A DNA stretch of 5,471 bases, taken from Anaerovibrio sp. (GTDB lineage Bacteria; Bacillota; Negativicutes; Selenomonadales; Selenomonadaceae). Location: contig JAEDOE010000103.1 of NCBI GenBank assembly GCA_016302095.1, positions 1 through 5,471 on the forward strand, read 5' to 3'. This document shows, piece after piece, positions 1 through 5,395 of this stretch (its first letter is position 1; every line of letters starts with the position of its first letter). The position numbers and the translations under genes are program-made. The notes under the pieces are model-generated. The model saw only the letters and a list, made by a program, of their open reading frames with translations, did no database searches and was not told the origin of the DNA.

Positions 1-195
1 CACCGCCAGCACCTTTGCACCGCTGATGACGCCCTCCGCCTTCCTTTTAGCTATGTCGGCAGCAGCATCCACATCCCTGTTTACTACAGCCTTTCCTATC
101 TCATAAGCCGTCCTGCCGCTGCCCAGCAGCGCCTGCGCCGTACCTCCCAGCGTCCCCTTGGCAATCCCCCAGCCTATATCCATCAGCTTGCCCAT
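1..195 (-). CDS. Gly/Ala-rich protein of unknown function, 3' end outside window
   Basis: The first 65 codons of an open frame run from an ATG at 195 off the left edge with no stop. A good ribosome binding site (GAGGTGAT, 6 bases before the ATG) and a promoter-like region at 245-290 support the start; an in-frame Met at residue 5 has no comparable site. The product begins MGKLMDIGWGIAKGTLGG and is rich in Gly and Ala. An amphipathic or weakly hydrophobic N-terminal stretch is followed by a charged, probably helical segment (residues about 42-57, DRDAAADIAKRK-like composition). No cleavable signal peptide is evident. I do not recognise the family. It is separated from the chaperone operon by a terminator, but its promoter shares a 17-base element with that operon's promoter, so co-regulation is inferred. 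The function could be a chaperone partner, a client or something unrelated. I am confident it is coding, not of its role. Confidence 0.72.
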   Translation of the reverse strand, partial: MGKLMDIGWGIAKGTLGGTAQALLGSGRTAYEIGKAVVNRDVDAAADIAKRKAEGVISGAKVLAV

Positions 196-244
196 GAATC
201 ATCACCTCAATTTCAGTACAAAATTCATCATTCATCTTGTATAT

Positions 245-290
245 AATATAACAATTCAGCACATCAGATGATGGTCAAAAAACATGTGAG
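245..290 (-). promoter_or_regulatory. Promoter with extended -10 and 17-base upstream element
   Basis: On the minus strand CTCACATGTTTTTTGAC (290-274) is followed by one base, a 22-base spacer and TATATT (250-245), which is preceded by TGT to make a TGN extended -10. Transcription would start near 238, giving a leader of about 43 bases before the ATG at 195. The same 17 bases recur at exactly the same spacing upstream of the GrpE-like gene. TTGAC looks like a -35 box, but a 22-base spacer is too long for standard sigma-70. The base run at the expected -35 position is not -35-like, so an activator site just upstream of -35, or an unusual sigma factor, fits better. Confidence 0.6.
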
Positions 291-301
291 ATATTGCCCT
301 G

Positions 302-353
302 AAAACAAAAATACCCCCACAGCCAGCTTTCTTGCTCTAACTTCCGGGGGTAT
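302..353 (-). terminator. Intrinsic terminator closing the chaperone operon
   Basis: On the minus strand ATACCCCC (353-346) pairs perfectly with GGGGGTAT (318-311), and the second arm runs directly into a T-rich tail, TTTTGTTTT (310-302). The loop is long (27 bases), with only a weak inner AGC/GCT pairing, so it may be less efficient than a compact hairpin. It lies about 55 bases past the stop of the 149-residue gene and just upstream of the next promoter, where an operon end is expected. Confidence 0.65.
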
Positions 354-407
354 CTACAGTATATCTCATCCTATGGACGTTTGATTAGTACAGCTTCAGA
401 GGCGTAT

Positions 408-857
408 TCAGATTATCCTCAGGCATCTTTCCAACGCCTCAGACAGCAGACATGTGCCATGATTCAAATGACGACCTTTTTTGTCCCACTCACAGATAAA
501 AACCGTACTAACGTCCTCGATAGAATCACATTCTACCGTAAGATAACGCAATTCTGTAAATTTCTCATCAAACTTGCAAATGCTGAAAAGGCACTCAGTT
601 GCCTCCATCGGCTCCGGCCATCTGATGATGACAGCATAATAACCCTCACGCACCTTAACGCCGTCCACCACGAATTCCTCTGCGTTAAACAGCATGTCAA
701 TTTCCATGTCCTTCAATATGCCGCAAAGTGCCTTATAAAAAGCATCCTCCTCATGCATAATCGCCTTTATGAAAGTATCACGCAAAGCAAAAAATACCTC
801 TGGCACATGCCTGTGCTCTATCCAATATAAAAGGTCATGCCTGGACAGCTTTTTCAT
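408..857 (-). CDS. Conserved-looking hypothetical protein, last gene of the Hsp70 operon
   Basis: This 149-residue protein has a complete frame, with GGGGGAG seven bases before the ATG and a TGA stop. I do not recognise its family. The N-terminal 50 residues look helical (opening MKKLSRHDLLYWIEHRHVPE). Residues about 55-120 look like alternating beta strands, including a turn around VDGVKVREGYY and a strand ending in RWPEP, and a C-terminal helix ends in RCLRII. No signal peptide or membrane segment is visible, so it is probably a soluble alpha/beta protein of the cytoplasm. It starts 51 bases after the J-like gene with no convincing promoter of its own, and a terminator follows, so it is read as the fourth operon gene. 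Position suggests an accessory factor or dedicated client of the chaperone; that is inference from context only. Confidence 0.8.
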   Translation of the reverse strand: MKKLSRHDLLYWIEHRHVPEVFFALRDTFIKAIMHEEDAFYKALCGILKDMEIDMLFNAEEFVVDGVKVREGYYAVIIRWPEPMEATECLFSICKFDEKFTELRYLTVECDSIEDVSTVFICEWDKKGRHLNHGTCLLSEALERCLRII

Positions 858-908
858 GCCCCATCTCCCCCTTCATCATAACTCCATCAAAAATATCACC
901 CTGTTAAA

Positions 909-2165
909 TTAATTATCCGCCAGCTTAATTGCCAATATGAAACCAGCTGCAGCCCCTATCGGCCCGGCTATAGCTCCGCCTATGGCAGGCAGCAGCAGCA
1001 AAAGCAGGCAGCCGCCGCAGCCGCTATCATCCGAGCTGCTAGAGGCAGGTACATCTCTGGAAGAATCCTCTGAGCGGCTCATCCTGCTCCTCGGATTAGC
1101 CGGACGAGCAGGCTTATTAGCGGCCTGCTGTGCCTTGGCAGGGGCAGGCTTATTGGCGGCCTGCTGTGCCTTAGCAGAGGCAGCATCATATTCAGCTTTA
1201 GTTTCTCTGACAACTTGTAATGTTTCATTAAGGTTTTTTACAGCATAAGGTATATCACCTGCAATTGCCAAAAGCTTTTCAAACAATATTATGACAACAC
1301 CATACTCATCTTTTTGCTTAAACAGGTTCATGCAGACATCATCAAAAAGCTTATTGTAGACCGGGCCTATATAGCAAAAGTCATTTTTCCCCTCTGCCAC
1401 ACTCATCACTGCCAAAGGCCGTGCCAATCTGCCGCCCTTGTCCATAGCCTCACAGGCAGCCTGCACATTGCTTCGTGAAGGATTTGCCAGCACCTGGTCC
1501 AAAAGCTGCATCGTATGCTTTTTCAAATCCTCCAGCTGCTGCTCCACGGACAGGCGGTAGCCATCCATAAAATCCTGGATAATCCCCCCGTACTTCCCCT
1601 TCTTCCGAAGTACTGCCTGGGCCACCTCCAAGGCAGTCTGAGTGTATTGGCTGGCTGCCATGTTATCTACAGCTTCCTGCAGCTGCTCCCGGATATTGTT
1701 GCGCACCTCATGCCAAACAGCTTCGATGGGCTCCACCCCCTGCACGGCAGGAAAGCCGGACACGCTTCTGCTCCTGTTCACCCAGGCCAGCAGCTGCGCC
1801 ATGTCCATCTCCCTATAGGCAGTATCTAGAAAAACTATCTCATTGGCAAGCCGTGGCTTTCCCAGTAGCCCGATGAGCTTCTGATTCATAGCTGCCAGCT
1901 TGTTGACACTGGCCATAAATACAGCCTGCTGCTTTGTAGCGGCAGCAAGCAGCCTCTGCTCCTCCTGCGGCTGGACATCCGGGAACCAGCCCAGCTCCGC
2001 CTGCAAACGCTGCTGGGGATTTAACAGAATCCCCTTGGCCTTTTCAAAAATTTCTTCCCTTTCCGGCTCATCAAAGCATCTGTCATCCGCCTTTTCATCA
2101 ATCACCTGCTTGCTGTCCCGTATAGATACACCCAGAATAAAAAACGGGTTTTCATTCAGCTTCAT
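909..2165 (-). CDS. J-domain-like co-chaperone with degenerate J domain and hydrophobic C-terminal tail
   Basis: This 418-residue protein is probably the J-protein partner of the upstream Hsp70. Residues 6-62 resemble a J domain: NPFFILGVS matches the helix I pattern, then a helix II-like stretch, then EKAKGILLNPQQRLQAEL like helices III and IV. The catalytic HPD tripeptide is absent; the equivalent region reads DDRCFDEP. Residues 66-325 look largely helical and are unassigned. Residues 328-355 are an Ala/Lys/Gln/Pro linker holding a 12-residue tandem duplication, followed by an Arg/Ser-rich stretch. The end is a Ser/Asp run, a CGGC motif (383-386) and about 28 hydrophobic, Gly/Ala-rich residues, consistent with a C-terminal membrane anchor. 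The gene starts 114 bases after the Hsp70 stop, with GGGGAG 10 bases before the ATG. The J-like call is from pattern recognition plus operon context; the missing HPD means canonical ATPase stimulation should not be assumed. Confidence 0.85.
   Translation of the reverse strand: MKLNENPFFILGVSIRDSKQVIDEKADDRCFDEPEREEIFEKAKGILLNPQQRLQAELGWFPDVQPQEEQRLLAAATKQQAVFMASVNKLAAMNQKLIGLLGKPRLANEIVFLDTAYREMDMAQLLAWVNRSRSVSGFPAVQGVEPIEAVWHEVRNNIREQLQEAVDNMAASQYTQTALEVAQAVLRKKGKYGGIIQDFMDGYRLSVEQQLEDLKKHTMQLLDQVLANPSRSNVQAACEAMDKGGRLARPLAVMSVAEGKNDFCYIGPVYNKLFDDVCMNLFKQKDEYGVVIILFEKLLAIAGDIPYAVKNLNETLQVVRETKAEYDAASAKAQQAANKPAPAKAQQAANKPARPANPRSRMSRSEDSSRDVPASSSSDDSGCGGCLLLLLLPAIGGAIAGPIGAAAGFILAIKLADN
1108..1179 (-). 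repeat. Two-copy 36-base tandem repeat inside the J-like gene
   Basis: Bases 1108-1143 and 1144-1179 are direct tandem copies matching at 33 of 36 positions, with three transitions. The unit is exactly 12 codons and encodes a PAKAQQAANKPA-type linker repeat, so copy number can change without breaking the frame. It lies between the helical body and the hydrophobic tail, so gain or loss of a unit would change linker length. Confidence 0.9.
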
Positions 2166-2238
2166 CTATATCACACTCCCCATCATAACCTTATCAGACA
2201 CATACAAGAAACTTCATCAGCCACAGGCAAGGCGCACA

Positions 2239-2263
2239 TGCTGCCGGGAAAATCCCGGCAGCA
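2239..2263 (-). other. Strong intergenic hairpin between the Hsp70 and J-like genes
   Basis: TGCTGCCGGGA (2239-2249) and TCCCGGCAGCA (2253-2263) form a perfect 11-base-pair stem with a three-base loop, 16 bases past the Hsp70 stop. Neither strand shows a T-tract after the stem, so it is not a convincing intrinsic terminator. In an operon gap this kind of stem can protect the upstream message from exonucleases or lower expression of the downstream gene; either role is inference. Confidence 0.7.
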
Positions 2264-2279
2264 CCATGCCCCTTTCCTG

Positions 2280-4778
2280 TCAGCCCCTCACAATATTGGA
2301 GCGGACGCCGTTGGCATCACTATCATCTTCCCTGCGCTTGATGCTCCACAAAAGGTCTACCACCTCACGCAGCGCCTGAATATTTTCATTGACCACCGCA
2401 TTCATGCCCCGCTGCTTCAGGGCCTCAAAGGCCTGCTTGTCCTCAAAATCCTCCGGTGAATCAATCATGCAATTAAAATCATAGATAATAAATTTGTCGC
2501 TCTTGGCCATAACCTCATAATTCAGCCCACGTATGTGGTCAATGACCTCCTCAAAGCCGTTGCCTGGCTGGGCTATCCTACTGCGAGCCGCGGCAAACAT
2601 CCGATGATACAGTTCATCTTCCTCCTGATTAGCCATTTCTTTATAAAGATCATTGTAGGATTCCTCAAAATGAGCCAATGTCTTCTCCCGCAGCAGCTGC
2701 AAATTGCCCCGGCGTATTTTGTTCAGCTCCTTCTTCATCTTGAGGATAGCGTCGTTCAATTGCTGCAATTCCTCATGGTCAGACTTGTCCTGCTGCACAT
2801 TCATAGCCTGAGAAGCCACTTCCCCGGCCTTTTTCAGCTGCTCCATATAGGCACCATCCTCAAGATTTTCCCCCAGATTGCGCACCCTCATCATCAGCTG
2901 CTTGCCGTCATAGTTCAGCTTGTCCGCCACCTTGTCCAAATCCAGCTGGCCGCCCTGCCGGGAGTAAAAATTCTTGTCGCTGTTGAAGGACTCGGAAATG
3001 GACGGCACAGAAATTTCCAGGTCAATACTGCCAGAGTCGTTGACCACATAATTACAGATGATTTCCGCCCCTGCCATAATCATGCCGAAATCAAAATCCC
3101 TGCCAGTGATGGTCATGTGGCCGATAAAGCGGTTATCCTCCACATCCTCCTGCATATCGCCTTCCCACAGCTTGAAATTAATCGCCTCATCGCTGCCAGC
3201 CCGGATGGTTTCCGTAGCCCGGAATTTCTTCTGCCCCTTGGCAGGCAGGGCATCTCCCTCCCGTACCAGGTAATCAAGCACAGCCTTGTCGCTGCTGCTG
3301 CTCTCGCAGACCTCCACCCCGATAGAATGGGATGCCAGAATAGCACCTACAGTTGCCAGGGTATAGGAAATTTCTATATCGCTGTTTTCCAGCTCCACAG
3401 GCCTGCCAGAGGCATCAAATACGTCCACATGAAAATGATTGCTGCCCCGCCGGAACAATTCCAGCTCCAGGGTTGCCCTGTTCTTCAGCTCCATGCTGCC
3501 GGAATGCCAGCCCGTATCCCTGGAAGATATTTCAAAGGTATAGCCCGTCACAGGCTTGGCCAGCACAATAGCAAACTTCGCCTTTGGTGCCGTAGAACGT
3601 GCCACATACCGAAAGCTCAGGCCCAGGGACTTGCCGCTTTCCACCTGCTCCCTGGCTGACTTCCTGCCATGCTCCTCATTGCTCCAGTCGATGGACTCAG
3701 CAAAAATACTTGCACCCTCGGACACGGCAGTCATAGGGTTCACCTCAATGCTGCCCACCGGCACGCCTACCTCCAGCACTACCTTGTCCCGCAGGGATTT
3801 ATAATTGGTCGGGCCGCCCACAAAGATAATGCGGTCAATATCCTGAGGCGTCAGCCCCGCCTTCTCAATAGTTTCCCTTGTAGTCCTGACAGCCTCCATC
3901 ACCAGCTCATCTATCAGATCATCATAGGTACTGCGCTGCAGCTCCACATCCAGGTAGATTTCTTCCCCGGCAGCATCAAAGGTGCCGGTCTCCCCCTCGA
4001 TATTTACGACCTCGTCAGAAGAAAGCTCTATCTTTGCTACCTCTGCCTTGTAGGCGGCAATCCGCAGGAGCTTCTTGTACTCATCCCTTGCCCTGAAATC
4101 ATCTGGCAGCTGATAGTTGCTCCGCAGCCAGGGGATGACCACGTTGTTCATAATCACCCGGTCAAAGTCCCTGCCGCCGCACATGGCAATGCCGCCATGT
4201 GCCAGCAGATTTACCTTGCCGGACATGCTCTCCGCAATGGCAACATCCAGTGTGCCGCCGCCCAGGTCAAAAATCAGGAAATTGCCATCCCGGCTGCCGG
4301 CCTTCATGACACTCATGATGGCTGCCACCGGCTCCTGCATCAGTGCCACCTTGCCAAGCCCTGCCTGTTTCGCTGCCTCCAGGGTAGCGGCATTCTGCAT
4401 CTGGTTGAAGGCAGCCGGAACGGTAATCACCACGCCTACCTCATCACTGCTGCGGATTTCCTCCGGCAGGTTCTTGTACAGCTCCCGCAGTACCTCGGCA
4501 CTACATTCCTCCGGAGTCAGCTCCTCATCCCCCAGCTTGATTTTTGTGCTGGTTCCCATGAACCGCTTGAACAGAGTAGCACAGCGTTCCGGCTGCTGGG
4601 CGGCCTTCAGATAGGCATCCTTGCCATAAAACCGCTTGCCCCGCTTATCCACATAAATCGCCGAAGGGGTTACATCATTCTGGTCCTTCTTGCTTTTCCA
4701 CACCCTGACATTTTCTCCGTCAAAAGAAGAAATCGCGCTGTTGGTTGTCCCCAAATCAATGCCCACATAATATTTCAT
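2280..4778 (-). CDS. Divergent Hsp70 (DnaK-like) ATPase chaperone with extra domain between ATPase and substrate-binding parts
   Basis: This 832-residue protein is an ATP-driven polypeptide-binding chaperone, longer than the usual DnaK of about 610-640. The nucleotide-binding domain (about 1-365) has the phosphate-1 loop GIDLGTTNS (6-14), K71 in FKRFMG, the ITVPAAFN block (118-125), QEPVAA with E149, FDLGGGT (170-176), GGRDFD (201-206), KAEVAKIELSS (244-254), FVGGPT (319-324) and NPMTAVSEGAS (347-357). Catalytic residues matching DnaK K70, E171 and T199 are present. No VLLLD linker is seen. Residues about 385-480 are an extra beta-rich segment. HSIGVEV (484-490) starts a DnaK-like substrate-binding beta domain to about 600, then a long charged helical lid (about 640-815). 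There is no EEVD-type tail. The start overlaps the GrpE-like gene by 23 bases with an ideal ribosome site. It is probably a specialised paralogue rather than the housekeeping dnaK, given these differences and the absence of CIRCE. Confidence 0.95.
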   Translation of the reverse strand: MKYYVGIDLGTTNSAISSFDGENVRVWKSKKDQNDVTPSAIYVDKRGKRFYGKDAYLKAAQQPERCATLFKRFMGTSTKIKLGDEELTPEECSAEVLRELYKNLPEEIRSSDEVGVVITVPAAFNQMQNAATLEAAKQAGLGKVALMQEPVAAIMSVMKAGSRDGNFLIFDLGGGTLDVAIAESMSGKVNLLAHGGIAMCGGRDFDRVIMNNVVIPWLRSNYQLPDDFRARDEYKKLLRIAAYKAEVAKIELSSDEVVNIEGETGTFDAAGEEIYLDVELQRSTYDDLIDELVMEAVRTTRETIEKAGLTPQDIDRIIFVGGPTNYKSLRDKVVLEVGVPVGSIEVNPMTAVSEGASIFAESIDWSNEEHGRKSAREQVESGKSLGLSFRYVARSTAPKAKFAIVLAKPVTGYTFEISSRDTGWHSGSMELKNRATLELELFRRGSNHFHVDVFDASGRPVELENSDIEISYTLATVGAILASHSIGVEVCESSSSDKAVLDYLVREGDALPAKGQKKFRATETIRAGSDEAINFKLWEGDMQEDVEDNRFIGHMTITGRDFDFGMIMAGAEIICNYVVNDSGSIDLEISVPSISESFNSDKNFYSRQGGQLDLDKVADKLNYDGKQLMMRVRNLGENLEDGAYMEQLKKAGEVASQAMNVQQDKSDHEELQQLNDAILKMKKELNKIRRGNLQLLREKTLAHFEESYNDLYKEMANQEEDELYHRMFAAARSRIAQPGNGFEEVIDHIRGLNYEVMAKSDKFIIYDFNCMIDSPEDFEDKQAFEALKQRGMNAVVNENIQALREVVDLLWSIKRREDDSDANGVRSNIVRG

Positions 4779-5217
4779 TGTTTATCCTCCCTACAACTAC
4801 AGAACCCTTTTTCAAAATCTCCGCGGAATTAAGCTTCTTGATGGTGGGCTCAAGGGTTACCTCCACCCTCAGCTGGTCCTCCGCCTCAAAATCCTCCAGA
4901 TTAATAGGATAAACCGGCAGCCCGGTATTGTAGACCTCCCCGGCAAAATCCAGAACCTCTATGCCCAGCTTCTCCAAGGCAGCAGTGCTGTGCTTGTCAA
5001 ACCTTTTTACCTGGTTCATGCCCCGCTTCTGAATCTGCGGATTCAGCACCTTGCTCACCAGTGCCTTCGTATACTGGCACAGCCGCCAGCCCTCGGCAGC
5101 ATAATCTGCCAGCTTAAGATAAAAATCCTCTGCATATGCATTTTCAGCTACCTCCTGCACCTCTGTATCAGGTACAGCTTCATTTTCTTTTTCTTTTTCA
5201 TTTTCATTGTCTTTCAT
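4756..5217 (-). CDS. Short GrpE-like nucleotide exchange factor
   Basis: This 153-residue protein probably releases ADP from the Hsp70 encoded next. Residues 1-30 are acidic low complexity (NE/KE dipeptides). Residues 30-60 are one helical segment, and about 80-145 resemble the GrpE head: LEKLGIEVLDFAGEVYNTGLP, then DQLRVEVTLEPTIKK, then ILKKGSVVVGRI, in the GrpE order of LGVE.id..G..fdp, a V-rich strand, P.I and a final kG..v..R strand. The long GrpE dimerisation coiled coil (roughly 60 residues or more in classical GrpE) has no room here, so dimerisation may differ or be absent. AAAGGAG lies 10 bases before the ATG and a strong promoter-like region lies upstream, making this the first operon gene. 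Its last 23 bases overlap the Hsp70 start. The fold call rests on remembered patterns plus position; the family is divergent. Confidence 0.8.
   Translation of the reverse strand: MKDNENEKEKENEAVPDTEVQEVAENAYAEDFYLKLADYAAEGWRLCQYTKALVSKVLNPQIQKRGMNQVKRFDKHSTAALEKLGIEVLDFAGEVYNTGLPVYPINLEDFEAEDQLRVEVTLEPTIKKLNSAEILKKGSVVVGRINNEILCGH
4779..4791 (-). promoter_or_regulatory. Hsp70 ribosome binding site embedded in the GrpE-like gene
   Basis: GGGAGG (4791-4786) sits seven bases before the Hsp70 ATG and lies within the final codons of the GrpE-like frame (encoding V-G-R-I). With the 23-base gene overlap, this fits translational coupling that keeps exchange factor and chaperone in a fixed ratio. It also settles the Hsp70 start. 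Confidence 0.8.
5182..5205 (-). repeat. Hexamer low-complexity run at the start of the GrpE-like gene
   Basis: Four consecutive hexamers of the form (A/T)TTTTC on the plus strand encode alternating Asn/Lys-Glu dipeptides on the coding strand, giving an acidic, disordered N-terminus. As the unit is two codons, slippage by whole units keeps the frame. Confidence 0.75.
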
Positions 5218-5250
5218 GCAAAAATACTCCTTTCATACTTGCTGTATAAA

Positions 5251-5296
5251 AATATAGCAGACATCAGGAAATATTTCGTGTCAAAAAACATGTGAG
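5251..5296 (-). promoter_or_regulatory. Promoter of the Hsp70 operon, with the same 17-base upstream element
   Basis: On the minus strand CTCACATGTTTTTTGAC (5296-5280), one base, a 22-base spacer and TATATT (5256-5251) preceded by TGC form the same arrangement as at 245-290. Transcription would begin near 5244, leaving a leader of about 27 bases before the ATG at 5217. The spacer sequences are otherwise dissimilar, so the matched 17-mer and matched spacing are unlikely to be leftover homology. No CIRCE-like inverted repeat (TTAGCACTC-N9-GAGTGCTAA) is present, so HrcA control is not indicated. Confidence 0.65.
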
Positions 5297-5330
5297 GTTT
5301 TGCAGCATTGACAAACAAGCCATCAGGCAC

Positions 5331-5359
5331 AAAAAAACCGCACCTTGCTTCAGGTACGG
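5331..5359 (-). terminator. Intrinsic terminator of the upstream gene
   Basis: On the minus strand CCGTACCT (5359-5352) pairs with AGGTGCGG (5345-5338) through an 8-pair stem with one T-G wobble and a six-base loop (GAAGCA). Seven Ts (5337-5331) follow directly. It lies 36 bases after the stop of the right-edge gene and just before the Hsp70 operon promoter, insulating the operon from upstream transcription. Confidence 0.88.
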
Positions 5360-5395
5360 TCAATTTATGAAAAATCAATCAAAATGCAGATAACT

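Noticed and set aside
251..273. CTGATGT shared by both promoter spacers as a second conserved site
   Set aside because: It is only seven bases and lies at different offsets (5 versus 10 bases into the spacer), so chance is a sufficient explanation.
274..278. TTGAC in the 17-base element as an ordinary sigma-70 -35 box
   Set aside because: The only good -10 (TGT-TATATT) is 22 bases further on, outside the usual 16-18 range, and the same odd spacing occurs in both promoters. The element is better read as a regulator site or a special promoter class.
858..908. Separate promoter for the 149-residue gene
   Set aside because: The 51-base gap is AT-rich but shows only a ribosome site; there is too little room and no paired boxes.
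1108..1179. Tandem repeat as a CRISPR array
   Set aside because: Only two copies, directly adjacent with no spacers, in frame within a coding sequence.
2239..2263. Intergenic hairpin as an intrinsic terminator
   Set aside because: No T-run follows the stem on either strand.
2166..2279. Separate promoter for the J-like gene
   Set aside because: No matching -35/-10 pair and no copy of the 17-base element; TTGCCT with a later TGTATG is too weak to call.
2535..3659. Long open frame on the plus strand opposite the Hsp70 gene (374 codons)
   Set aside because: It is antisense to a clear Hsp70 with all its motifs, has no good ribosome site, and its His/Leu/Pro-rich composition is that of a mirror frame.
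3669..4832. Second long plus-strand open frame opposite the Hsp70 ATPase domain (387 codons)
   Set aside because: Same reasons: it lies across conserved ATPase codons and the gene overlap on the other strand, with no supporting start signal or recognisable protein.
5218..5330. CIRCE heat-shock operator upstream of the operon
   Set aside because: No TTAGCACTC / GAGTGCTAA inverted repeat is present in this stretch.
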